NCBI GenBank assembly: GCA_963921195.1
Contig: OY992540.1
Span: 188,899,576 to 188,963,575, forward strand
Direction: 5' to 3'
Source: Pegoplata infirma
Lineage: Eukaryota; Arthropoda; Insecta; Diptera; Anthomyiidae
Length of the DNA: 64,000 nucleotides
Below, in pieces: positions 22,959 through 33,140 of the stretch; the first letter of the stretch is position 1, and the number at the start of each line of letters is the position of its first letter. The notes under the pieces were generated by a model that saw only the letters and a program-made list of their open reading frames with translations, was not told where the DNA came from and made no database searches. The position numbers were made by a program, and so were the translations under genes.

Positions 22959-25076
22959 TCAATAATCTTGAGGATTTTCGGGATGTAAATTAGTTCCCTG
23001 TCTCCCCCTGGTGGAAAAGTTTAAACGATCCGAATGTATTGTCAACGCCATGACTTTATTTTGGACCTCGGTTTTGTTAATTTTGTCTTTCTTAGCTATT
23101 TCGCCTTCGTTCAAGAGTCGTATATCCATTAACAAAAATGGCATGAATACGGTGTCCAAGTAATCATTTTGTTTGGTTCTTTTGATTTTAGCTGGAGGTG
23201 CAAATAATCTGGAGGATTCACGAGGAGTTCTTTGACCAGCCGGTACTACATTCTTAAAAATGGCTTGAACAGAATGTGGCGAATAATTATTACAAGGCTT
23301 TGGTGGTGGTGGCAGTGGTGGTTTCATCAACAAGGCATCGTCAGAGCTCTTTACTCGTATTGGTGATGAGAAGAGACTAAATGAGTGCGGTGGAGTTGTA
23401 CTTCCTACTGGTAACGTACCATCAAAGATTTCTTGGATAGAATGTGGCGAATAATCTTTTGCTTTACGTGTAGCCCGTGATCGCATTTCCGGTGTACGTG
23501 GCAGAGGCGAGAGCCTATTCGTCTTTTCAACAAATTGTATAAAGTCGGACATCTCCGTCATCTCTTGTGTGCCTGGAGAGTCGTCTTGACTATTAAGATC
23601 CATGGAAAATAGTCCTACTTCCAATGGATTTGTAAATTCATATTTTCTTTTAGGTTCATCTTCAAAGTACCAGCATTTCTGTGCCATATTTAATACGATT
23701 CCGGCTTGTTCCAGGAAATCGGTACCAATTAATGTTCGATTTTTTGTGGCATTCGGCAGATAAATAATTCGAATTTTACGAATTCTGTTACCAATTCCAA
23801 TGTCACAAATTGTGGACATTACCTTACCCGTCGTGATAGTACCATCAGCCAACGTAATATCGGCCTTAACATCTTGAAAAACACATCCGTTCTTAGTTAA
23901 AATTTGTTTTAAGTTTGTGCTGGCAACACTGGTCTTTGCGCCGCTGTCAAATACTGCTTCTCCTTTAAGTCCAAACATCTCAATGTGGACGGTTGGTAAA
24001 GCGTGTCCAATTATTGTAGATGATAGAGAATTAAACGCCAAATACTGTGGGCTTTCTTTGGCGTGGGTGCTGCAGGTAGAGCAATTTGATCTATAGACAC
24101 CTGGTGCACCACATCCATAGCACGAAAACGTTGGTTTACGCATTATTGATTGCGATTGTTCTGGTTGTAAACTTTTTTGTTGTGGCTGTTGATTATTTTG
24201 TTGTGGTTGCTTTTCTTGTTGCATTGTTTCACGTTCTTCTTCGGCTTTCTTCTTTTTTTTATGGCATGCATCTGATGAATGACCCTTTAACCGGCAAAAA
24301 CTACATCGCTTGCTAATTGTTTGGTCTTCCGTCACATCTGAGCCAGCATTTGGTTCGGTTGGAGTTTCCAAAAAAATTAGTTCAGCCTCACGACTTGCAG
24401 CAATCAGCTCTTGGAATGTCTTTACGTGCTCGCGACGTACCCGATCTCTAATTTTTAGGTTCATTAGACCGTATATTAAATTTATCTGCACCTCCTCACA
24501 GATTGTAGCTTTTAATTGGGACATCAAGAGTCTCTTTTTACAAAGAAAACTATCGGTTGGTTCATTCTTTTGTTGTTTTGTTTCAAAAACTGTAGCAAAT
24601 ATACGCCAATCTGGAATAGGGGGAGAGAAAGTGGTCCGAATCAGAGTTTTAGCTTCTTCAAACGTACGCACTGTATCTTTCACCCCAATCCACCAAGAAG
24701 CTGCGTAATCTTCTAACAATAATGGCATTCCACGCAAGGCATCCGTGTCGGAGATTTTCTCGATATCCTTATAAACATGGATAGCAGTAAGAAATTCTTC
24801 AACAGCTGCTGGATCTCTCTGTCCATTGAATCGTGCCGTGCATTGAGTAAAGGATCCACTTTTATTTGTAATCCCAATTGCAGCTAAAATTTGCTGGAAC
24901 TGTTCTGGTGAAAATGTAGCCATAGCTTCAGGTTCGTTGATGTCTTCTTCACTAAGCGTTTCGTTTATATCCTCAGCTTCGGATTCGCTGCTGTCGTGTT
25001 CCGTAGCCGCTAAGTTGGGCGCCAATGAAACAATCTTATTCCGAAGATTGTATAGATTCATGAGAAAAACACACAA
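22959..25076 (-). CDS. Retrotransposon Gag with aspartic protease, no polymerase
   Basis: A 705-codon open frame. The first Met lies inside the 5' LTR and the frame reads straight through the primer-binding site. Met52 (MATFSPEQF), just after the acidic stretch, is the alternative start. Visible in order: an acidic segment (residues 27-51), a Gag capsid-like region with WW (about 60-235), a CCHC knuckle CSFCRLKGHSSDAC (258-271), a K/E/Q-rich linker, a second Cys cluster CYGCGAPG, and a retropepsin-like site FDSGAKTS with catalytic Asp377. The C-terminal 200 residues contain a duplicated motif, YSPHSxQxIF...TP...S..LF..P, starting at Tyr542 and Tyr598. Its role would be particle assembly and maturation. 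No RT follows the ORF. Confidence 0.9.
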   Translation of the reverse strand: MCVFLMNLYNLRNKIVSLAPNLAATEHDSSESEAEDINETLSEEDINEPEAMATFSPEQFQQILAAIGITNKSGSFTQCTARFNGQRDPAAVEEFLTAIHVYKDIEKISDTDALRGMPLLLEDYAASWWIGVKDTVRTFEEAKTLIRTTFSPPIPDWRIFATVFETKQQKNEPTDSFLCKKRLLMSQLKATICEEVQINLIYGLMNLKIRDRVRREHVKTFQELIAASREAELIFLETPTEPNAGSDVTEDQTISKRCSFCRLKGHSSDACHKKKKKAEEERETMQQEKQPQQNNQQPQQKSLQPEQSQSIMRKPTFSCYGCGAPGVYRSNCSTCSTHAKESPQYLAFNSLSSTIIGHALPTVHIEMFGLKGEAVFDSGAKTSVASTNLKQILTKNGCVFQDVKADITLADGTITTGKVMSTICDIGIGNRIRKIRIIYLPNATKNRTLIGTDFLEQAGIVLNMAQKCWYFEDEPKRKYEFTNPLEVGLFSMDLNSQDDSPGTQEMTEMSDFIQFVEKTNRLSPLPRTPEMRSRATRKAKDYSPHSIQEIFDGTLPVGSTTPPHSFSLFSSPIRVKSSDDALLMKPPLPPPPKPCNNYSPHSVQAIFKNVVPAGQRTPRESSRLFAPPAKIKRTKQNDYLDTVFMPFLLMDIRLLNEGEIAKKDKINKTEVQNKVMALTIHSDRLNFSTRGRQGTNLHPENPQDY
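25006..25025 (-). promoter_or_regulatory. Primer-binding site, tRNA-Lys type
   Basis: On the minus strand, directly after the 5' LTR, the sequence is TTGGCGCCCAACTTAGCGGC. TGGCGCCCAAC is complementary to the 3' end of insect tRNA-Lys(CUU), as I recall it. The match stops after 11 bases, so priming may rely on a short duplex or on another tRNA. Confidence 0.7.
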
Positions 25077-25446
25077 ACGATTTTAAATAAACGTTATAAA
25101 CTATGTTTTCTCGGTTTTCAATAAAAGGGCTCGTCCGGATATTTATCTGAACAGAGAACCTTCTATTTTGAACTTCGAAAGCTTATTGAATTTTATTTCA
25201 TTAATTTGTTTGCTTTTATACATTTTTGAAATCAATAAATTTGAATAAAAAATATTTGAATCAAAGTAATATTTGAAAATTGTAAAGTAGAAATTATTAA
25301 AAAGAAAAGTTACAGTATTTTAAATAAATGACTTCAAGAAAAAGTAAAAGCATTTTAAAAGAATGAAATCTAAACAATGTGGAAATGTATGGGAAATGTA
25401 TGAAATTAACTAAAACTAAATAGTAATATAAAAACGACCTGCTTCA
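25026..25446 (-). repeat. 5' LTR of the Gag-protease element
   Basis: 421 bp, reading as identical to 22465-22885. The start of the gag frame lies at its inner edge, so the LTR contributes coding sequence. Confidence 0.93.
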
Positions 25447-25644
25447 CATTTATATAAGATTGTCTTTATCTTTGTTAAATAAATTAATGCAATTCGATAT
25501 ATTTCTCTACCTCTTATTTCTGTTCCAAATTTTACTTCTAGAACCGATTCCGAAGAACAAAAATATGTTCTAATTTTGCTTACAAACACCTGTTACTTTT
25601 GGGACAATCCCTTTGTAAAAAGAATCGGTGTTGCACAAGAATTA

Positions 25645-26228
25645 CACTCAAAAAATTATGTTAGTAAAATCAACTGAAAATGTCAGTTAAAATAACTACT
25701 TTGTAAGTTGTTTTGGGGTCAACTACTTTTTCAGTTAAATCAACTAACAATGTTAGTTATTTTAACTGACAAAAAAACAACTGACTTATGTAGTAACAGC
25801 TACTTACATTTGTAGTCAAAACAACTAACATGTAGTAAAAAATAAATTAATCTATATTTTTTTTTTCAAAAAATTTGTCAGAAAAAAAATTAAAGATCAA
25901 ATTTTTTTCAGTTTTTTTGTTTTTTTGTTTAAAAAAAAAAAAAGTTGCGAAAAACAAAAAAAAAACGAAAATTTATTTTTATTTTTTGGAAAAAAACTTT
26001 AAAAATTTTTCAGGGATAAAAAAAAATAAAATTAACTACATTAAATAACTGTTACTACATTACAGTACTTTTTTGTTAGTTGTTCAAAAAAACGACTTAG
26101 AATAACTAACAGAAAAAGTTGTTTGATATTTTTCATACAAAAACAACTAACTTTTTAGTTAAAAACAACTAACTACTGTAAAATATACAAACAACTAACA
26201 TGTAGTAACTTACATAATTTTCTGAGTG
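25645..26228 (+). mobile_element. Element B copy inside element C
   Basis: 584 bp from CACTCAAAAAATTATG to CATAATTTTCTGAGTG. TA lies on both sides. The other C copy in the window (minus-strand reading near 26480) has CACAAGAATTAGAACAGG with a single TA, so it shows the empty site and proves the 2-bp duplication. Non-coding. The inner sequence is rich in AACTAAC/GTTAGTT phrases on both strands. Confidence 0.92.
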
Positions 26229-26420
26229 TAGAACAGGTTCTAGGAAAGTATAAGTTGTTCCACAATCGGTTCTTTGCAATTGAAAATTTTGCTGGGCTTT
26301 TTCAGTTAAATCAACTAACAATGTTAGTTATTTTAACTGACAAAAAACAACTGACTTATGTAGTAAAAACTACTTACATTTGTAGTCAAAACAACTAAAA
26401 TGTAGTAAAAATAAAATAAG

Positions 26421-27366
26421 TGTAATGTACCCAGCAAAATTTTCGGTTGTAAAGAAGCGATTGAGGAACAACTTATACTTCCCTAGAACCTGTTCTAATT
26501 CTTGTGCAACACCGATTCTTTTTACAAAGGAATTGTCCCAAAAGCAACAGGTGTTTGTAAGCAAAATTAGAACATATTTTTGTTCCTCGGAATCGGTCCT
26601 AGAAGTAAAATTTGGAACAGAAAACGAATTAAAGAAATATTTTGAATTGCATTAATTTATTTAACAAAGATAAAGACAATCATATATAAATGGAATATTT
26701 ACATTTTTTTAACACACATTTATCCTTTTTCGCCTCCAAAGTTACATTTTGGGCCTTAGAATAATGACAAACCAGAACATGGATTTTCTGCAAACGAAAA
26801 TAAATAACATAATATTATTAGTATTTGACCCAACCCAGACAATGAAAATTTAATTTACTCACCTTTTTTTAACAATTTTCACGATTATATCCTGTTATTT
26901 TAATAGAATTTCGTGTTTTTTCTTGGTTAACAAAAATAAATTGATATTTATTTTTTAATTCTTTTGACACATAATTTTTTTTTAATTCCTGAGAATCAAA
27001 ATGTTATGAAACTTTGATTGCAGAGAACAAGCTTCACAATTTTCACCTAACATGTTCTGAATAATTAAAGTGTAATAGTGTATGGCTACCGAAGAACCTG
27101 TTCTAGACCAAGTGTTGTTAGAATCGGTTCTAAAAAATTTTCCTGGGTACATAATGAATAGTTGGTAACCCTTCTTTATAATCTGTCATTTCTCAATTCT
27201 TTATATACTTATCCTTCTTAATTTTATGTATCAGCTAATCAATCTTTAACTAGCGTGCATTCAATCATATACTTTCTTTATATCCCAAATGAATTAATAA
27301 ATCTTTTATAATTATTTATATTTTAAATAATAACTAAAGAGCGTTTTATTTCAATAATACACAACA
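26421..27366 (+). mobile_element. Solo LTR (about 226 bp), split by element C
   Basis: It begins TGTAATGTA and ends AATACACAACA, flanked by ATAAG on both sides (26416-26420 and 27367-27371). Without element C and one TA it is about 226 bp. TG...CA ends with a 5-bp duplication fit a solo LTR. No internal retroelement sequence is present. It matches neither of the two complete LTR elements here. Confidence 0.75.
26430..27147 (+). mobile_element. Element C (CCCAG type), intact copy
   Basis: 718 bp, termini CCCAGCAAAATTTTC and GAAAATTTTCCTGGG, flanked by TA on both sides. It lies in the solo LTR. Its left two-thirds gave the empty site for the B insertion at 25645. It has no intact transposase and is probably non-autonomous. 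The CCCAG ends and TA target resemble those of the CMC-like elements at 42739-54684 and 58350-58999. Confidence 0.85.
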
Positions 27367-27725
27367 ATAAGCAATATATAATTTTTTTTTCAAAAAATTT
27401 TTCGGAAAAAATTGAAGACTAAATTTTTTCCAAGTTTTTATTTTTTTTTTTTAAAGTTGTGAAAAATAAAAAAACGAAAATTTATTTTTTTTTTTTGGAA
27501 AAAAAATTAAAATTTTTAAGAAATAAAAAAAGTAAAATTAACTACTTTAAATAACTGTTACTACATCAAAGTACTTTTTTGTTAGTTGTTAAAAAAAAAC
27601 GACTTAAAATAAAAGTTGTTTGATTTTTTTCATACAAAAACAACTGACTTTGTAGTTGAAAACAACTAACTACTGTAAAATATACAAACAACTAACATGT
27701 AGTAACTTACATAATTTTCTGAGTG

Positions 27726-28210
27726 CATCGTATTCAGAAATATTTTTTTTAAGAATACGTTTATAAATATAAAGCTACGTTCACAATGTCAAGAGTCACT
27801 CCAATCCATGGCAACGATGTTAACTGTGCAAAATGCAGATTAGAGTTCCGTCAGATTCTAATTGTCATTTTACTTACTTTTCTTATAATTTCACAAAATC
27901 ACGCAATTAAAATTGCCATACGTAGTTAATTTACTTAAAACTATTTTTTTAATGTTTTTTTTTTCAAAACTTTCTACAAATTATTCATATTTGTTTTGTT
28001 TTTATATTTTTTTTAATGACATTATTAGTGATGGCACTTTCACAGAGGTGTATTTTTTCTCAGTTAACATAGCTCTGTTAACTCAGATTGGAAACTCCAG
28101 AGTAGAACATGTTTGACTCTGGAGTGGATTGAAAAAGGATAGTCAAATTCAAAAATATGAAGGTGCAAAAGGGAAAGATATAAAATTTTCCACAGATTGG
28201 AGTACTCCAA
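27726..28210. other. No gene seen; remains of an older element
   Basis: AT-rich. GTTCACAATGTCAAGAG near 27778 is mirrored by ACATTGTGAATG at about 31109-31120, beyond the fold-back element, so that element may have landed in an older inverted-repeat element. A hairpin of CTCCAGAGT with ACTCTGGAG lies at about 28096-28125. Confidence 0.45.
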
Positions 28211-28740
28211 TAGGGTGGGTCGTTTTGCCACTTTTTTGTCGGATCGAAACGCTATACCCGGCAAAAGTTGTCTACCCAGATGGGTATTACAGATATGATT
28301 TTTTTTTGGAAATCGGTTGATATCTTCTGCTCTCAGAATGGGGTCAAAGTTTCGAAATTTCGGCTAAAAATCCCAAAATGCCAATTATTGAGGCTCAAAA
28401 AAGCGGTTATTTTTTTTTGGTAAAGATATGTTATTTTAAACGTAAACTCCATTTTAGGCATCAAAATGCAGTTTTAACCCCTCCCGGAGGTCGAGGGAAT
28501 ACCCCCGATATCCAAAGAGGATGTGAATTTCGGCTAAAAATACCCTAATTGATAATTGTTGTAGTTCGAAAAAGTGGCATAATTTTTGGGTACGAATATG
28601 TTATTTTAGACGTTAAATCCCTTTAAGGCATCAAAACGCAATTTTATCCCTTTCGGAAATCCAGGGAATACCCCCGATATCCTAAGTGGGAGGTGAATTT
28701 CCAAAATTGTAAAAAATGCAAGTCCAGATAAAGTGTCATT

Positions 28741-29120
28741 GAGCGTGTTCAGCAGAGAAACCTGCTACTCAACAGTTGAGATGTAGCATGTTTTGATTAG
28801 TTGATTCTGCTGAACGCATTTTTTATGAATGTTTTAAAATATTGGAACAAATTAATGTCTTTTTTATATTTTCATTTATTTTTTCTGTGGAAAATACTTT
28901 TTTATGATTTTTTTGTTTATTTCATTAAATAACGTCAAAAAAAAAATATTTCAACAAAACAGCTTATTTATCAGTTTGTGATCAAAGGTAGCATAATTTT
29001 TGTACGCTACCAGTGATGAGAAGCGCTCACTCAACATGTTGACTGAAATGTCTAAAATTAAAACGGTCAGCAGAATGTTGAGGAGCAGCTGAGTAGCAGC
29101 TTTCTCTGCTGAACGTACCC
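28741..29120. mobile_element. 380-bp MITE with about 33-bp terminal repeats
   Basis: Left end GAGCGTGTTCAGCAGAGAAA; right end, read on the minus strand, GGGTACGTTCAGCAGAGAAA. Both continue with CTGCTACTCA. ATT lies on both sides, a possible 3-bp duplication. Non-coding. Confidence 0.75.
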
Positions 29121-29634
29121 ATTATCTATATATATATATTCAAATTTTGTTGGAGCTTGTCTAGAAATTAAATCCGATTTTATTATGCCATCCCTTGCGT
29201 TTCTGTCGCACACTCTGGATATTGCTTCAGATACTTATTTTACTGTTTGTTCGACTGCAACTGAATGGCACGGAAACTGTGTTTTCAGGAAGTGAAAGTT
29301 TGTCAATAAGTTATTTATTTGATACCGTCCTTAAAACGGATGGTACTGTGTTAGAAACATCAGTAATTTCCCAGAAGATCATTTTCACGTAATCAGTGGC
29401 CTCAAAATTTAGCCTTGAAATAATATTGTAGCGAATGAACTGAAGACGATTCCCTGTTTGTTCTTCTTGAGTACTAAGAATTCTTTTTCTTGACGGACAG
29501 CAAGTCGACAAACTGTCATCATCGCGAGAAGAATATTTTCGGGCGGCACAAAGAACGCATTGGTTTGAATGAATTTTTTTTTTTTACTTTGAGCTAACAC
29601 TCAGGGGATGCCCCTACTAATGCAATGCATTGTG

Positions 29635-29820
29635 TTAGGAAAATAGGTTATGAGGAGAAGGAAAGAGGGAGTAGTGTTTGTGGACATTTAATTTGAACTT
29701 TTCTAAATTATAGCCTACTGGAAAGATTTTTGCGGGGAGTTTATTCCACATACGGCTAGTTCGACCGAGAAACGAATTTTCTCTGTTTGGTGTTTCTTTG
29801 GTCAATATCGTGATCTTCAA
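29635..29820 (-). pseudogene. C-terminal fragment of a LINE reverse-transcriptase protein
   Basis: The minus strand codes about 60 residues including FLGRTSRMWNKLPAKIFP and then YNLEKFKLNVHKHYS. This R-T-S-R-x-W-N-x-L-P pattern followed by Y-N-L-x-x-F-K-x-x-V-H is the typical C-terminal tail of many LINE ORF2 proteins. The rest is missing. It lies in the centre of the fold-back element with no link to the LINE at 35370. Confidence 0.7.
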
Positions 29821-29928
29821 ATTGTCTCAAAAACATGACGAGGACCATCAGCAATGAAATGATGTGTACTAATTCTGAGTTGCATCACCACATAGACTTT
29901 AGGTATGAACTTAACTATTTCTATGAGT

Positions 29929-30264
29929 TCATTGCTTTGTAGTTGTTAACCTGCGGGCCTTGTTCAATTTTCCAGGTATCATGGAAGCAAGAACCTCCGA
30001 GCATTCTGCCGAATCAATAGCTTTAGCTATAAGATACAAGTATTTGAATTCCTTACTGAGTTTTTTAAGCTCTTCTGAATTGTGGTAAGGAAGATCACAT
30101 TTAATTGCTATAAATGACACCACAGGAAGTTTTTCACATCCGGGTAATTTTGAACCTATAGGACCTGTGTAAAAATTGGGACCTGATGTTTGGCCGTCGA
30201 TATGCTTAAAGAGAACTCGCAATGGTACTTCGATAAAATGCAAAAGGCAACCTGCCCATTGCAT
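29929..30264 (-). pseudogene. Fragment of a repeated insect protein of unknown function
   Basis: An open frame of 111 codons, ORF edges not certain. It contains H-x-x-E-x-P-L-R-x-L-F, then D-G-x-T-S-G-P, T-G-P-I-G, C-E-K-L-P-V-V-x-F and, at the end, P-G-K-L-N-K-A-R-R-L-T-T. I recall this order of motifs from unnamed proteins present in many copies in insect genomes and thought to be transposon-borne, but cannot assign a domain. Its place inside a transposon with 9-bp TSD makes it a candidate remnant of that element's own gene. Confidence 0.5.
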
Positions 30265-31139
30265 GGATTTTCCTATTAAATCTTCTAATTTTCGAAGAAT
30301 TCTACCTCTATGGAAAATATAACTTTTAAAATATTCTCTTTACTCCACTAGATTTATTTACCATATAAACACTTTTTGATAGCCTCTAGCCAAACAAAAT
30401 TAAAAGATATAAATATATCTAGAAAAATCTAGCTTGAAATATCTCCCATATACTCACTTGTCGATTTTGACAAGCCCGGCCTTTGAGTTGAGTCTCGGCG
30501 AGAACTATAAAATTATCAATGTTCCATATAACCAAAAATGGCTTTGAAAGGTTTAAAAATGCCCAAACTTGCATCTTTCTCGGATCCCGGCGGGGGTCCT
30601 TGACCCCCAAAGGGGGTTAGTAATTGCTTTTTTAAGGCATAAATGTGAGATGACGTTTGAAATAACACATCTTTACACAAACAAAATGCCACTTTTCGAA
30701 CCTCAATTAATTGTCAATTTGGGTATTTTTAACCGAAATTCACTTCTCTTTTGGATATCAGGGGTATTCCATGGATTTCCGAAAGGGATTAAAATTGCAT
30801 TTTGATGCCTTAAAGGGATTTAACGTCTAAAATAACATATTGCATTTTGATGCCTAAAATGGAGTTTACGTTTAAAATAACATATCTTTACCAAAAAAAA
30901 AATAACCGCTTTTTCGAGCCTCAATAATTGGCATTTTGGGATTTTTAGCCGAAATTTCGAAACTTTGACCCAATTCTGAGAGCAGAAGATATCAACCGAT
31001 TTCCAAAAAAATTCACATCTGTAATACCCATCTGGGTGGACAACTTTTGCTGGGTGTAGCGTTTCGATCCGACAAAAAAGTGGCAAAACGACCCACCCTA
31101 GTACTCCAACATTGTGAATGCGGCTTAAAAGTTGTTGAA

Positions 31140-31710
31140 CACTCAAAAAATTATGTAAGTTACTACATGTTAGTTGTTTGTATATTTGTCAGTAGTTAGT
31201 TGTTTTCAACTATAAAGTCAGTTGTTTTTGTATGAAAAATATCAAACAACTATATCTGTTAGTAATTTTGAGTAGTTTTTTTGAATAACTAACAAAAAAA
31301 GTACTGTAAAGTAGTTACAGTAATTTAAAGTAGTTAATTTTATGTTTTTTATCTCTGAAAAATTTTCAAAGTTTTTTTCCAAAAAATAAAAATAAATTTT
31401 CGTTTTTTTTATTTTTCACAACATTTTTTAAAAAAAAAACTTGGAAAAAATTTGGTCTTCAATTTTTTTTCTGAAAAATTTTTTGAAAAAAAAAATTATA
31501 TATTGATTATTTTATTTTTACTACATGTTAGTTGTTTTGACTACAAATGTAAGTAGTTTTTACTACATAAGTCAGTTGTATTTTGTCAGTTAAAATAACT
31601 AACATTGTTAGTTGATTTAACTGAAAAAGTAGTTGACCCCAAAACTACTTACAAAGTAGTTATTTTAACTGACATTTTCAGTTGATTTTACTAACATAAT
31701 TTTTTGAGTG
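31140..31710 (-). mobile_element. Element B, intact inverted copy
   Basis: 571 bp from CACTCAAAAAATTATGTAAG to ATAATTTTTTGAGTG, flanked by AA on both sides. With the TA-flanked copies this shows a 2-bp target duplication not strictly limited to TA. Non-coding. Confidence 0.88.
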
Positions 31711-31800
31711 AACGAACTATAGCAGAAAAAATCGATAGTCTCGAAACATTTTCAAAAAATAACAAAAAAAATTGAAAATAAAAAAAAAATTATACATAGA

Positions 31801-33140
31801 GCTAAAACACCTCAATTCCACCGATGAGTTGACCTCACCTCCTCCAAATTTAATGAAATTCGGTACAGGGGTTTAGTTTAACCAAAAAGAGATTGTGCAA
31901 ATTGTTTAAGCTTCTGGTCTTTCTAGTTTTCGAGATATGGGGTCATGGAAATTGGGAAAATCGTATATATTTGACAAAAGTGTTTTGACATAAATAAAAA
32001 TATCTCAAAAAGTAATAAAGACACAGATCTCGTTCAGATTTCAACTAATAGGTAATAAGACAGCCTTTTAAATGACATTCACAAAGATTTTCTTCTGAAA
32101 AAGGTGAAAGGTCATTATTTTAACCTTATATTTTGGAGAGCTATATCTCAAAAAACGATATTTTTAAAATTTTTAAAAAAATATATGTTATTAAGAATCA
32201 CCTAAACTACTTAAGTTTAAATTTTCAGGATGGAGACTTCATTGGAACTTTTAATATTGATAGAAAGGTAGTAACAGGTAAGAAAAAACGATGTTTTTAC
32301 CCTTAGAAAAAATTTTTTTTTTGTCCTTGAGATTTTTTTACCAAAGTTCACTTTTCTGAATGTTTTTGACGTGCTGAGTTCAAATATGACCTTTGAACTG
32401 GCCTATCGCTATTAGTTTTTGAGATATCATCACATAAATGTGTAAAAATCGCTAAAATGCTATTGCTGTGTTTTTTTACCATTAAGGTGCAGATATCTTG
32501 AAAAGTAATAACGGTAGGCCAGTTCTAAGGTCATATTTGGACTCAGCACGTCAAAAACATTCAGAAAAGTGAACTTTGGTACCAAAATCTCAAGGAGAAA
32601 AAAAATATTTTTTTTTCTAAGTGGAAAAAACATCTTTTTTTCTTACCTGTTACTACCTTTCTCTCAATATTAAAAGTTCCAATGAAGTCTCCATCCTGAA
32701 AATTTTAACTTAAGTAGTTTAGGTGATCCTTAAAAAAATATATTTTTTTCAAAATTTTAAAAATATCGTTTTTTGAGATAAAGCTCTCCAAAATGTTAGG
32801 TTAAAACAATGACCTTTGACCTTTTTCAGAAGAAAATCTTTGTGAATGTCATTTTAACAGCTGTCTTATTACCTATTATTTGAAACCTAAACGAGATCGG
32901 TATCTTAATTACTTTTTGAGATATCTTTATTTATGTCAGAAAAGTTTTTTTTAATATATACGAATTTCACAATTTTCAGGACCCCATATCTCGGGAAGAA
33001 AAACTACAAGAAGTCCAAAATTTTAGCACTATAATTTTTTTGTAAGGGCCCAACTATATTCCAAGTTTCATCAAATTCGAAAGGGGTAAGGTCAAAAATT
33101 CTACTTTTTTCGGTTGAATTGAGCTGTTTTTACTCCATAT
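31801..33140. repeat. Imperfect palindrome of about 1.3 kb
   Basis: Two arms of about 650 bp meet near 32460. Matching blocks include GACATTCACAAAGATTTTCT with its complement near 32840, and CACTTTTCTGAATGTTTTTG with its complement near 32555. No clear terminal motif or target duplication was found. It is probably a fold-back element whose ends have decayed. No ORF. Confidence 0.8.

Larger units (their letters stand above)
22465..25446 (-). mobile_element. 2.98-kb non-autonomous LTR retrotransposon coding Gag-protease only
   Basis: Both ends are 421-bp LTRs (TG...CA) flanked by the 4-bp duplication CATT at 22461-22464 and 25447-25450. The element runs on the minus strand. A primer-binding site follows the 5' LTR, and the purine tract AGAGGGGGAGAT precedes the 3' LTR. 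Between them is a single ORF with Gag and aspartic-protease regions. There is no reverse transcriptase, RNase H or integrase, so it must move in trans. The LTRs read as identical, so the insertion is young. Confidence 0.93.
22038..26296 (-). mobile_element. Element C (CCCAG type), interrupted by an LTR element and a B element
   Basis: Termini CCCAGGAAAATTTT and AAAATTTTGCTGGG. It is inserted in the B element between GTCAACTA and TTTTCAG with a 2-bp CT duplication. After removal of 22465-25446 and 25645-26228 it is about 0.7 kb and is the reverse complement of the C copy at 26430-27147. Small ORFs at 22018-22525 are not recognised and shift between copies. Confidence 0.8.
21954..27725 (+). mobile_element. 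Element B (CACTC type), host of a five-element nest
   Basis: The left part (21954-22037) and the later parts (26297-26420 and 27367-27725) together make one B element of about 570 bp. The left terminus is decayed; the right ends TTTTCTGAGTG. It is interrupted by element C (22038-26296) and by a solo LTR (26421-27366). Intact relatives lie at 25645-26228, 31140-31710 and 36498-37071. Non-coding MITE. Confidence 0.8.
28211..31100. mobile_element. 2.89-kb fold-back transposon with 9-bp TSD
   Basis: The ends are TAGGGTGGGTCGTTTTGCCA and its complement, flanked by GTACTCCAA at 28202-28210 and 31101-31109. Long inverted arms (about 28211-28730 and 30570-31100) share blocks such as AATACCCATCTGGG and AACCGATTTCC. 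A 9-bp duplication suggests the Mutator (MULE) group or Drosophila Foldback-like elements. The centre holds a small MITE and two broken coding pieces, so it may be a composite. Confidence 0.85.

Noticed and set aside
24086..24716. Plus-strand ORFs of 66-132 codons
   Set aside because: They are antisense shadows of the Gag-protease frame on the minus strand.
28129..31146. ORFs containing GWVVLPLFCRIETL in both arms of the fold-back element
   Set aside because: They are the translated terminal inverted repeat on both sides, not a gene.
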